From assembly GCF_011682175.1 (NCBI RefSeq), contig NZ_WHJG01000017.1:62001-126000 (forward strand): a DNA stretch of 64,000 nucleotides, given 5' to 3'. A program made the position numbers and the translations under genes. The notes under the pieces were generated by a model. It searched no databases, was not told the DNA's origin, and saw only the letters and a list, made by a program, of their open reading frames with translations. Shown here one piece after another: positions 53,333-61,616 of the stretch (its first letter is position 1; each line of letters opens with the position of its first letter). The DNA comes from Massilia frigida. GTDB taxonomy: Bacteria > Pseudomonadota > Gammaproteobacteria > Burkholderiales > Burkholderiaceae_D.

Positions 53333-54817
53333 ATGCAGCCATTCAAACCCAGCCCGCCAAGCCCTGCCCTCGACGAGCCAGCGCCGCCCGACGCCCAGCT
53401 GCGCATCGCCGTCACCTTCAAGGGCCGCGCCAGCGCCGGTCCGACCAAGCTGGCGGCGCGCCTGTCCTCGCGCAGCATACTCAGCTTCGAGCCCGCCCCC
53501 GGCGAAATGGAAACGGCCATCGAAGCGCTGCGCCAGCGCGGCTTCACCGTCTCCGGACGCGGCCGCATGACGGTGTCGGTGCGCGGCAGCGTGGCCCAGT
53601 TCGAGGAAGTGTTCGGCACGCACCTGACCCCGTTCAACCTGAGCAAAAAACAGAGCTATTCGAGCGACCAGGTGTTTTACCCGGCCAAGGGCGCCCCATG
53701 GAATCCCGATCCCGCCCTGTCCGCGCTGATTGACGACGCGTATATCCAGTGGCCCCATATCTACCTGGCCGACCCTGGCGCCAGCGCGCGCCCGCCGGCG
53801 GTCGGCTATTACCACCTCGACGTCCTCAAGGATGTGCCCGCCAAGCTCAACGCGGCCCATATCCACAAGGAACGCCATCACGGCGAAGGCATCCGCGTGG
53901 CCATGATCGATACCGGCTTCGACCATTCGCATCCCTTCTTCACGCGCAACGGCTTTACGTCCTCGGTGGTGCTGGCGCCCTCGGCCACCAACCGCCGCAC
54001 CGATCCGGGCAGCCACGGCACGGGCGAATCGGCCAATGTGTTTGCGGTGGCGCCGAAAGTGACTTTCATCGGCGTCAAGCTGGGCGACGATGACGATCCG
54101 AACGGCGGCGCCAGCATTCTCGAAGGCTTCCAGGAAGCGCTCAAGCACAAGCCGCACGTGATCACCGTGAGCATGTGCTACGACTTGCGCGACAACGATG
54201 GCGTGTCCGAACTAAAAGAATTGCCGAACGGCCTGAAAGCGCTGGAAGCGGAAATCCAGGCGGCGATTGCCAGCGGCATCGTGGTGGTCTTTTCCGCCGG
54301 CAACGGGCACTACGCCTTCCCGGCCTCGATGCCGGAAGTGCTGTGCGTGGGCGGCACCTTCGTGGCCGAAGATGGGGCCATGAAAGCCTCCGATTACGCG
54401 TCGGCCTTTACCAGCGGCATTTATTCAGGCCGTCACGTGCCCGATGTGTGCGGCCTGGTCGGCATGCTGCCGAATGCCGATTACATCATGCTGCCGGTCC
54501 CGCCCGGTGCCGAGATCGATACCGGCAACGCCGAGCATGACGGCACCACCGCCGGCGACGGCTGGGCCGTCTTCAGCGGCACCTCGGCCTCGGCCCCGCA
54601 AATCGCGGCCGTGTGCGCCCTGCTGCTGCAGAAAAACCCCAAGCTCACGCCGGCCGAGATCAAGGCCTTGCTGGTGCGCACCGCGATTGATGTGCGCGAA
54701 GGTTCGGCCAGCCCGGCCAGCGATCCGGAAGGCTTGGGCATCAAGGCCGGACCGGGCATCGATGGCGCCACCGGGGCTGGCCTGGTCGACGCCTTCGCCG
54801 CATGGCAGCAGGCGTAG
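53333..54817 (+). CDS. S8-family (subtilisin-like) serine protease without signal peptide
   Basis: A 494-residue protease. The pro-region (about 20-110) contains GFTVSGRGRMTVSVRGSVAQ and EEVFGTHLTPF, similar to propeptides that fold subtilases and sedolisins. The catalytic triad is Asp193 (MIDTGFDHSH), His228 (GSHGTGE) and Ser418 (FSGTSASAPQ), with oxyanion Asn324 (FSAGNGHY). There is no N-terminal signal peptide or membrane segment, so it is cytoplasmic or leaves by an unknown route. It follows the propeptide-like gene by nine bases and precedes the Gfo/Idh gene by two. Confidence 0.9.
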   Translation: MQPFKPSPPSPALDEPAPPDAQLRIAVTFKGRASAGPTKLAARLSSRSILSFEPAPGEMETAIEALRQRGFTVSGRGRMTVSVRGSVAQFEEVFGTHLTPFNLSKKQSYSSDQVFYPAKGAPWNPDPALSALIDDAYIQWPHIYLADPGASARPPAVGYYHLDVLKDVPAKLNAAHIHKERHHGEGIRVAMIDTGFDHSHPFFTRNGFTSSVVLAPSATNRRTDPGSHGTGESANVFAVAPKVTFIGVKLGDDDDPNGGASILEGFQEALKHKPHVITVSMCYDLRDNDGVSELKELPNGLKALEAEIQAAIASGIVVVFSAGNGHYAFPASMPEVLCVGGTFVAEDGAMKASDYASAFTSGIYSGRHVPDVCGLVGMLPNADYIMLPVPPGAEIDTGNAEHDGTTAGDGWAVFSGTSASAPQIAAVCALLLQKNPKLTPAEIKALLVRTAIDVREGSASPASDPEGLGIKAGPGIDGATGAGLVDAFAAWQQA

Positions 54818-54819
54818 CG

Positions 54820-55878
54820 ATGGAGGCGGCACGCGAAGTCCGGGTCGGACTGATTGGTTACGGCTTTTCCGGCGCCACCTTCCAGGCGCCGCTGATTGCA
54901 TCGGTGCCGGGCTTGCGCCTGACCCGCGTTTGCTCCAGCCAGGGCGAGCGCGTATTGCGCGACTTTCCGGATGTGCAGGTGGTGGCCGACCCGGGCGCCC
55001 TGGTCGATTCAAGCGAAGTGGACCTGGTGGTGGTGGCCACCGCCAACGCCAGCCATGCGCCGCTGGCCAGGCAGGCGCTGCTGGCCGGCAAGCACGTGGT
55101 GGTGGAAAAACCGTTCACCATCACCCTCGACGAGGGCGCCGAACTGATCGCGCTGGCCGAACAGCGCCAGCTGCACCTGAGCGTGTTCCACAACCGGCGC
55201 TGGGACAGCGATTTTTTGACCCTGCGCCAGACCATCGAAGCGGGCCTGCTCGGGCCCATTCATCTGTACGAAGCGCATTTCGACCGCTACCGCCCCAACG
55301 TGCGCGGGCGCTGGCGCGAACAGGATTTGCCCGGCTCCGGCATCCTGTACGACCTGGGCGCGCACCTGATCGACCAGGCGCTGGTCTTGTTCGGCAATCC
55401 GGATTGCGTCAACTGCGACATGGGCGTGCAGCGCGACGCTGGCAGCGACGCCGCCGACGACTATTTTCACCTGACCATGCGCTACGGCGCGCGCCGCGTG
55501 ATCCTGCACGCGTCCTCGCTGGTGCTGCAGGCCGGGCCGCGCTTCACCGTGCATGGCGATACCGGCAGTTTCATCAAGCATGGGATGGACCCGCAGGAAG
55601 CGGCGCTGATGCGCGGCGAGCGTCCCGGGGCGCCCGGCTGGGGCGTGGAAGCGGAGTCGCTGCACGCGCACATCAGTTTCGTGAAGGGCGCGCTGACCGT
55701 GAGCGGCAAGGCGCAATCGCTGCCCGGCTGCTACCAGGAATACTACCAGCGTGTGTTCGACGCCATCGCCCATGGCAAAAGCCTGCCGGTGACCGCGCGC
55801 GAAGGCCTGGCGGTGATCAAGATCATCCGCATGGCCATGCAAAGCCACGCGCAGCAGAGGAGCGTGACGTTCGAGTAG
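54820..55878 (+). CDS. Gfo/Idh/MocA-family oxidoreductase
   Basis: NAD(P)-dependent sugar-type dehydrogenase of 352 residues. The Rossmann fold starts VRVGLIGYGFSGATFQAPL; the family motif is VVVEKPFTITLDEG near residue 102, with the catalytic lysine; YDLGAHLIDQAL lies in the C-terminal domain. The substrate is unknown. The start at 54820 lies two bases after the protease stop; an upstream ATG at 54802 would overlap the protease. Linkage to the protease appears to be only transcriptional. Confidence 0.87.
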   Translation: MEAAREVRVGLIGYGFSGATFQAPLIASVPGLRLTRVCSSQGERVLRDFPDVQVVADPGALVDSSEVDLVVVATANASHAPLARQALLAGKHVVVEKPFTITLDEGAELIALAEQRQLHLSVFHNRRWDSDFLTLRQTIEAGLLGPIHLYEAHFDRYRPNVRGRWREQDLPGSGILYDLGAHLIDQALVLFGNPDCVNCDMGVQRDAGSDAADDYFHLTMRYGARRVILHASSLVLQAGPRFTVHGDTGSFIKHGMDPQEAALMRGERPGAPGWGVEAESLHAHISFVKGALTVSGKAQSLPGCYQEYYQRVFDAIAHGKSLPVTAREGLAVIKIIRMAMQSHAQQRSVTFE

Positions 55879-55904
55879 CCCCCGGCGCCCCCGCGCCGGC
55901 GGGG
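55879..55904. terminator. GC hairpin between convergent genes
   Basis: A CCCCGGCGC/GCGCCGGCGGGG dyad lies directly after the Gfo/Idh stop. No T run follows, so it is at best a weak or factor-assisted terminator. Confidence 0.4.
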
Positions 55905-55925
55905 ACGACGATATGCAGTTGACGC

Positions 55926-56048
55926 TTATTTCCGTACCAGCCGCAGGCCAATCTCGAGCGCGACGTCGCTGTTGAAAAATTCGAACTGGAGCAGCTGCTC
56001 CTGGCGCACCAGCATTGCCAGCAGCAGGCAAGGATCTTCCCGTCTCAC
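55926..56048 (-). pseudogene. N-terminal fragment resembling UPF0303 (heme-degrading domain) protein
   Basis: A 40-codon frame read by hand: it starts with GTG at 56048, overlapping the GH9 stop (GTGA), and contains LLLAMLVRQEQLLQFEFF and ALEIGLRLVRK before TAA. This resembles the opening of UPF0303/GlcG-like proteins (about 160 residues), in which a Q-E-x-x-L-x-F core and a LGL-L helix recur. The remaining three quarters are absent; only a hairpin and the Gfo/Idh gene follow. It is probably a deletion remnant, though a coupled micropeptide cannot be excluded. Confidence 0.45.
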
Positions 56049-57775
56049 GGCGCGGCGTCCCCCAGCACGTCGAGCGCGGCCGACACATACACCAGCGGCG
56101 CGTTCCAGTTGATCGCCACTTCATTGCTTGCATAGCTGCAATCGTCGTCGATATACGACAGCGCCGGCAGCGCCGACGGATAGGGCACCTTGCAGTCGCC
56201 CTTGTCCTGCTGGCCCGCGTGCGGCCCGCCAGCCAAAAAGCCCGGCACCGGCGCGGCCACCTGGTCGGCTACCGAGGGCCGGTGATGCGGATGCAGCACC
56301 TGGCGCGCACCGAAGCCGGTCACGAAGGAATACGCGGTGGCGTTACGCCCCAACACATAATCGAGGCCGGCCTGCGCCGCGTCGAGGTAATCGCGCTTGC
56401 CGTTCAGGCGGTACGCCTGCAGCAGCATCATCGACTGGTTCAGCGCCACCGCATTGCTGCCCCAGACGAAATCGCCGCCCTGCATCGGCACGCCGTAAGC
56501 CGAGGCGCGCCATTTGGCGGCCAGCGCCGCCGCCAGGCCATCGATGGGCCCGGCGATCAGGCGCTGGTCGGCGGCAGCGCTCAAGTGCTTGCGATGGTGC
56601 GCGAGCGAGATCCAGGCCAGGCCGCGCACGTCGGCCCATTCGGGCACGCTGGCCGTCACGGCGGCCGGCTTCATCGCCGCGTAGTAGCTGTCCTTGCCGC
56701 TGCTGATATACAGTTCGGCCGCAGCCCACGCGAATTCATCGTCGAAGCTGGCGTCGCCGTATTCGCCGGTGACCACGCCGGGCGGATTGCGAAACGCCAC
56801 CGCGGGGTTGGCGCGCGCCCATTCCCACGCCGCTTCGGCCGCGGCCAGCATGCGCGCCGACAGGCCGGGACGCTGCTGCTCGTACGGCTGCATGACGCGG
56901 CTGGCGGTGGCCATGGTGGCGGCGAAATCGAGCGCTGCGGCGGTCCCCTTTTGCACCACGTAGCGCGGCGCGCCGCTGGCCTTGTCCGGCATGACCATGC
57001 CGTCGAAGTTCTGGTTGGTCAGCTTGTTGTACACCCCGCCGTCATACGGGTCCTGCATGGACAGCATCCATTCCAGGTTCCACAGCGCCTCGTCGAGGAT
57101 GTCCGGCAGCGTGTTCCCGCTTTCCGGAATGCCGGTGCGCAGGCGCGTGAAATAGCCGGGAAAATGCTCGAACGCGGCCAGCAAGGTATAGGTGGAGATG
57201 CCCGAATTGACGATGTACTTGTTATAGTCGCCGGCGTCGTACCAGCCCTTGGGACTGGCAATGACGGTGCCTTCGGGGCGCACCGATGATGCGGCCGAGG
57301 CGTGCACCAGCACGCGCGTGTCGGGATGCCCGGCCGCGCGCGCATGCACGCCGGCGTGGGCGGCGTCGAGCGCGATGCCGGAGCGGTTGAAGTAGAACGC
57401 CTTGAGCGCGGCGCGGTTCAGCTCCACGTACACGCCGGCACGCACCGAAAAACGTTCGGATGGCGCGGCGCCGGCGGCGCGGATGCGATATTCGCCGGTC
57501 CGCGTCAAGGCCGAAAAATCGGCCAGCATGACCGTTTCGCCCGATTCCTTCCACATGGCGGCGGGACCCGCGCGGCCACGCCAGGCGAGCGCGCCGCTGG
57601 CGGCGTCGATCACCTCGACATCGCCGTTGGCACCGGCCGGCAGCACGGCCACCTTGTGCGCCTGCGGCAGGAAACCGAGCTGGTTGACGCGGATCTCGCC
57701 AAGCGCGGGAGCGGCAGCGGCGTGGGCACCTGCCCCCAGCAGCACCGTGAGCAGGCAGGCTGGCGCGCGCCTCAT
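56045..57775 (-). CDS. Glycoside hydrolase family 9 enzyme (endoglucanase/exoglucosaminidase type)
   Basis: A 576-residue exported enzyme for beta-1,4-glucans. A signal peptide (about 1-22) is followed by an immunoglobulin-like CelD N-domain (IRVNQLGFLPQAHKVAVL) and the (alpha/alpha)6 catalytic domain. The catalytic base region is PKGWYDAGDYNKYIVNSG near residue 185; the proton donor is the Glu in SYASNEVAINWNAPLVY near residue 555. HPHHRPSVAD is the conserved active-site histidine segment. The stop overlaps the UPF0303-like fragment and the start overlaps the MFS gene by four bases, so it is the distal enzyme of the beta-glucan operon. Confidence 0.92.
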   Translation of the reverse strand: MRRAPACLLTVLLGAGAHAAAAPALGEIRVNQLGFLPQAHKVAVLPAGANGDVEVIDAASGALAWRGRAGPAAMWKESGETVMLADFSALTRTGEYRIRAAGAAPSERFSVRAGVYVELNRAALKAFYFNRSGIALDAAHAGVHARAAGHPDTRVLVHASAASSVRPEGTVIASPKGWYDAGDYNKYIVNSGISTYTLLAAFEHFPGYFTRLRTGIPESGNTLPDILDEALWNLEWMLSMQDPYDGGVYNKLTNQNFDGMVMPDKASGAPRYVVQKGTAAALDFAATMATASRVMQPYEQQRPGLSARMLAAAEAAWEWARANPAVAFRNPPGVVTGEYGDASFDDEFAWAAAELYISSGKDSYYAAMKPAAVTASVPEWADVRGLAWISLAHHRKHLSAAADQRLIAGPIDGLAAALAAKWRASAYGVPMQGGDFVWGSNAVALNQSMMLLQAYRLNGKRDYLDAAQAGLDYVLGRNATAYSFVTGFGARQVLHPHHRPSVADQVAAPVPGFLAGGPHAGQQDKGDCKVPYPSALPALSYIDDDCSYASNEVAINWNAPLVYVSAALDVLGDAAP

Positions 57776-59106
57776 GCCGGTACCGCCTGCGTGGTTTTCG
57801 GATCGTCGCCGGCCGCATCAATGATGTGGAACGGTGCGAACCAGGTGGCGATGAACGAGGGGATGGTGGCGACCATCACGAAGACGAAGTAGGCGATGTA
57901 GCCCATCCACTCCTGCAAGTGGCCGCTGATGGCGCCCGTGACCATGCCGCACAAGCCCATGATGCCGGTGCCGAAGGCGTAGTGGGTGGTGGTGTACTTG
58001 CCCGGCGCGAGCTGCTGCATCAGGTAGATCATGAAGCCGACCGCGCCGAAGCCGAAGAAGAACTTCTCGATCATCACGCCGGCCGTGATCAGCGACAGGC
58101 TCGATGGCTGGTACACGGCCATGATCAGGAACGTCACATTCGGAATATTTACCGCGCAGCACAGCACGAACAGGGTTTCCTTGAGGCCGCGCTTGGCCAC
58201 GTACAGGCCACCGAGCAGGGACCCGAGCAGCACCGCCGCCAGGCCGTAGGTGCCGTAGATAAGGCCCAGCATTTCGTTGTTCAGCCCCAGGCCACCCTTG
58301 GCGACCGGATCGACCATGAAGAACGGGCCGATCTTTTCCAGGAAGCCGATACTGAGGCGGAACAGGAAGGCAAAGGCGATCATGCGCCAGATGCCGCGCT
58401 TCTGGAACAGGGTGACGAAGGCATCCATCAGGATATGCCCGGCCGCCTTGACGCTCGCTGGCGTGTTTTCGGCGCGCGCGCCGTCCGGCATGAAGCGCGC
58501 GTGCCAGATGGCCAGCAGCAGCGTCAGTCCGGCCACCAGGAAGAAGATAATGCGCCAGGCGTCGATCCAGTCCGGGCCGAACACGGTGGCGTCGTGGTGG
58601 AACACGTTCACGTGCAGCCAGCCGCTCAGGAACACCATGCCGCCGGAAGCGACGATCGGGCCGATATTCCAGCTCAGGCTCTGGATGCCGCAGTACAGCG
58701 ACTGCGCGCGCGAATCGAGCGAGGTGACGTAGACCCCGTCGCTGGCGATGTCGAGGGTCGCGCCGACGAACGACAAGCCCCAGAACAGCGCCATCAGGAT
58801 CGCCATGTAGTTCGGCAGGGCCATGACCAGCGCGATGCCGACGAAGCCCAGCCCAATCAGCACTTGCGCGCACAGCACGAAGAACTTCTTGGTGCGGTAC
58901 ATTTCAACGAAGGGAGCGAACAGCGGCTTGACCGTGTAGGCCAGGATCAGGAGGCTCGAATACTGGGCCGCCTTGCCGTTGTCCATGCCGAGATTCTTGA
59001 ACATGATGGCGGTGACGGAGGTCAGCATGACGTAGCCGAGCGCCATCATGAAGTAACCGGTCGGCACCCACAGCAGGGGCGAGACGGACGGTTTAGAAGC
59101 GTGCAT
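57772..59106 (-). CDS. MFS sugar/muropeptide-type transporter
   Basis: A 444-residue twelve-helix permease of the major facilitator superfamily, AmpG/SLC33-like in outline (GYFMMALGYVMLTSVTAIMF; TLDIASDGVYVTSL; THYAFGTGIMGLCGMVTG). In a locus with TonB receptor, beta-glucosidase, glucokinase and GH9 it most likely carries glucose or cello-oligosaccharides across the inner membrane. I chose the Met at 59106; 59124 is an alternative. Either start lies inside the end of glk, so the genes are coupled. Confidence 0.87.
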   Translation of the reverse strand: MHASKPSVSPLLWVPTGYFMMALGYVMLTSVTAIMFKNLGMDNGKAAQYSSLLILAYTVKPLFAPFVEMYRTKKFFVLCAQVLIGLGFVGIALVMALPNYMAILMALFWGLSFVGATLDIASDGVYVTSLDSRAQSLYCGIQSLSWNIGPIVASGGMVFLSGWLHVNVFHHDATVFGPDWIDAWRIIFFLVAGLTLLLAIWHARFMPDGARAENTPASVKAAGHILMDAFVTLFQKRGIWRMIAFAFLFRLSIGFLEKIGPFFMVDPVAKGGLGLNNEMLGLIYGTYGLAAVLLGSLLGGLYVAKRGLKETLFVLCCAVNIPNVTFLIMAVYQPSSLSLITAGVMIEKFFFGFGAVGFMIYLMQQLAPGKYTTTHYAFGTGIMGLCGMVTGAISGHLQEWMGYIAYFVFVMVATIPSFIATWFAPFHIIDAAGDDPKTTQAVPA

Positions 59107-60163
59107 GGTCGTTTTCCATTTCAAGAGGAGGCAGCGGCAAAGGCGCCGGCGCCATGGCGCGCGGCCCGGCGCCGCTTGGCGCCAGGTCGGCCAGGTGCGC
59201 CGACAGGATCGCCGCCGCGCCCAGCATGGCCGGATAGGGGGCGGTGATCAACAGGGTCGGAATCTGCGCGGTGAAGGCGGAAAAACGTCCCTTGTTCTCG
59301 AAGCGCGCCCGGAACGGCGACTGGGCAAAATACGCGCCCAGGCGCGGCACCACGCCGCCGCCGATATACAGGCCGCCGCGCGCACACAACGTGACCGCCA
59401 GGTTGGCCGCGACGGTGCCCAGCATACCCGAAAAGCAGTCCAGCGTTTCACGGCACAGCGGGTCGCTGCCGGCCAAACCGCGTTCCACGATATCCGCCGT
59501 GGACAGGCTGGCGTCGACCTGCAGGCCGCGCCTGTCGGCCAGCGCTTCGCGAATGAGCACGATGCCGGGTCCGGAGACGATGCGCTCGGCCGAGACGTGC
59601 TCGTAACGCTGCCAGCAATGCTGCAGGACTGCCACTTCGCGTTCGTCGAACGGCGAAAAGGCGACGTGGCCGCCTTCGCTCTGCATCGCCACCCAGCGCC
59701 CGTCGACCGGCACCAGGCCGGCCACGCCCAGGCCCGTACCGGCACCCACCAGCCCGATCACGCCGGTGGCAACGGCCTTGCCGCCACCGATCTGGTCCAG
59801 GTCCGCCGGCCGCAGGGCCGGCAGCGCCATGGCCAGCGCGGCGAAGTCGTTCACCACCAGCAGGGTATCGAGACCAAGCGTCTTGCGCGAGGCGTCGATC
59901 GAAAACGCCCAGTGGTGATTGGTCATCTTGACGGCGTCGCCGTCGACCGGATTGGCGATCGCGATGACCGCGTGGCGCACGCGCCGCGCCGGCAGCCTGT
60001 TTAAGTAGGCGCGCACCGCGTCGTCGAAGTGCGCGTAATCCGCGCAGGCCAGGGTGTGCACGTCGCCCACCCGCCCGGCGCCGTATTCGAGCGCGAAGCG
60101 CGCGTTGGTGCCGCCGATGTCGGCCAGCAGGCGCGCACCAACGGCATAGGAATCATGAACCAT
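59093..60163 (-). CDS. glk: Glucokinase
   Basis: Phosphorylates glucose released by the neighbouring glycosidases. The 356-residue protein has the ATP-binding LLADIGGTNARFALE at about 12-26, the substrate region VVNDFAALAMALP, GLVGAGTGLGVAGLV and the zinc-less SEGGHVAFSPFDERE typical of the proteobacterial Glk family. LYIGGGVVPRLG is the second phosphate motif. The start at 60163 has GGAGGCAAC upstream, a good ribosome site. It lies 26 bp after the GH1 gene. Confidence 0.94.
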   Translation of the reverse strand: MVHDSYAVGARLLADIGGTNARFALEYGAGRVGDVHTLACADYAHFDDAVRAYLNRLPARRVRHAVIAIANPVDGDAVKMTNHHWAFSIDASRKTLGLDTLLVVNDFAALAMALPALRPADLDQIGGGKAVATGVIGLVGAGTGLGVAGLVPVDGRWVAMQSEGGHVAFSPFDEREVAVLQHCWQRYEHVSAERIVSGPGIVLIREALADRRGLQVDASLSTADIVERGLAGSDPLCRETLDCFSGMLGTVAANLAVTLCARGGLYIGGGVVPRLGAYFAQSPFRARFENKGRFSAFTAQIPTLLITAPYPAMLGAAAILSAHLADLAPSGAGPRAMAPAPLPLPPLEMENDHARF

Positions 60164-60189
60164 GTTGCCTCCAGTGGAAGAACAGTCGA

Positions 60190-61512
60190 TCAGCGCTGGC
60201 GCTGGGCGGACAGGAAATCGCGGTACCAGATGGCACTGTCCTTGAGCGTACGCTCCTGCGTCTCGTAGTCGACGTGGACGATGCCGAAGCGCTTGGCGTA
60301 GCCGGAGTTCCATTCGAAGTTGTCGAGCAAACTCCAGAGGAAGTAGCCGCGCACGTCGACGCCCTGCTCCATGGCCGCCTTGAGCGCGTCCAGGTGCATC
60401 TGCACGTAGGCGATGCGCTCGGGGTCGGCCACCTTGCCGCCGCTGACCGCGTCCGGATTGGCCATGCCGTTTTCGGTGATGTAAATCGGCGGCAGCATGT
60501 ATTCGGCATGCAGTTTGACCAGCAGTTCGGTCAGCCCCTGCGGATAGATCTCCCAGCCCATGTCGGTGAACCCGAGCTTGCCGGGCGGCGTGCGCGGCGG
60601 CGTTTCGGCGCTGCAGAAGGAACGGAAATAGTAGTTCACGCCGAGGAAGTCGATCGGCTGGGCGATGGCGGTGAAGTCGCCGTCGTGCACCACGGGCGCG
60701 TTCTGGCCGTGCGCGCGCAGCGCCAGCTCCGGATAGCGGCCCTTGAAGATCGGGTCCATGAACCACTGCACCGAACGCGCGTACTCCAGTTCCGCCATGG
60801 CGCGGTCAGCCTCGGAATCGGTGGCCGGGTCGGCCGTCCACTGGTTCAGCACAATGCCCAGCTGGGCCGAGCTGGCGGTGGCGCGCATCGACGTCATCGC
60901 CAGGCCGTGCGAGAGCAGCAGGTGGTGCGAGACCTGGATCGCCTGTTTGGCGTCCGCCACGCCGGGCGCGAACTGCGCATTGCCGTAACCGAGGTTGGCG
61001 CTGCACCATGGCTCGTTGTGGGTGGCGATGGCCGCGACGCGGTTGCCGAAACGGCGCGCCACTTCGTGCGCGTAGTCGGCGAAGCGGTGCGCGCTGTCGC
61101 GATTGAGCCAGCCGCCGTCGTCCTGCAAGCCTTGCGGCAGGTCCCAGTGGTACAGGGTCAGGTGCGCCTTGATATCTTTCGCCGCCAGTTGGTCCAGCAG
61201 GCGGTCATAGAAGCCGAAGCCGGCCTCGTTCCAGGCGCCCTTGCCGCTCGGCTGGACGCGCGCCCAGGCCATCGAAAAGCGGTAGGCGTCCACGTTCAGC
61301 GACGAAATCAGGCTGACGTCTTCGCGATAGCGGTTGTAATGGTCGCAGGCGACCGTCCCGTCGCTCTTGTCCTTGATGTTGTTCGGGTTCAGGCAGAAGG
61401 TGTCCCAGATCGATGGCCCCTTGCCGTCAGCGCTGGCGCCGCCCTCGATCTGGAAAGCGCTGGTCGCGACTCCCCACGTAAAGTCGGCAGGGTAGTGATT
61501 GGATTGGTTCAT
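60190..61512 (-). CDS. GH1 beta-glucosidase
   Basis: Retaining beta-glucosidase of 440 residues, one TIM barrel. The acid/base Glu167 is in ATHNEPWCS and the nucleophile Glu347 in IYITENGMA. FTWGVATSAFQIEGG at the N-terminus and FLWSLLDNFEWNSGY near the C-terminus form the glycone site. There is no signal peptide, so it acts in the cytoplasm on imported cellobiose or short glucans. It is second in the locus, 104 bp after the TonB receptor. Confidence 0.95.
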   Translation of the reverse strand: MNQSNHYPADFTWGVATSAFQIEGGASADGKGPSIWDTFCLNPNNIKDKSDGTVACDHYNRYREDVSLISSLNVDAYRFSMAWARVQPSGKGAWNEAGFGFYDRLLDQLAAKDIKAHLTLYHWDLPQGLQDDGGWLNRDSAHRFADYAHEVARRFGNRVAAIATHNEPWCSANLGYGNAQFAPGVADAKQAIQVSHHLLLSHGLAMTSMRATASSAQLGIVLNQWTADPATDSEADRAMAELEYARSVQWFMDPIFKGRYPELALRAHGQNAPVVHDGDFTAIAQPIDFLGVNYYFRSFCSAETPPRTPPGKLGFTDMGWEIYPQGLTELLVKLHAEYMLPPIYITENGMANPDAVSGGKVADPERIAYVQMHLDALKAAMEQGVDVRGYFLWSLLDNFEWNSGYAKRFGIVHVDYETQERTLKDSAIWYRDFLSAQRQR

Positions 61513-61548
61513 TGTAGAGCTCGATATCGGTGGGGCAATGACGGGACA

Positions 61549-61603
61549 CGCGGCGCCCTTGCAGGCACGCCGCGCCGTGGTCCGCTCCCCGGGGGAAGCG
61601 GAC
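61549..61603 (-). promoter_or_regulatory. Two intercistronic hairpins between TonB receptor and GH1 genes
   Basis: CGCGGCG (61549-61555) pairs with CGCCGCG (61568-61574), and GTCCGCT (61580-61586) with AGCGGAC (61597-61603). They lie just past the receptor stop without a T run. They probably stabilise the upstream message or lower expression of the later genes. Confidence 0.5.
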
Positions 61604-61616
61604 GGGTTGGCGGTAC

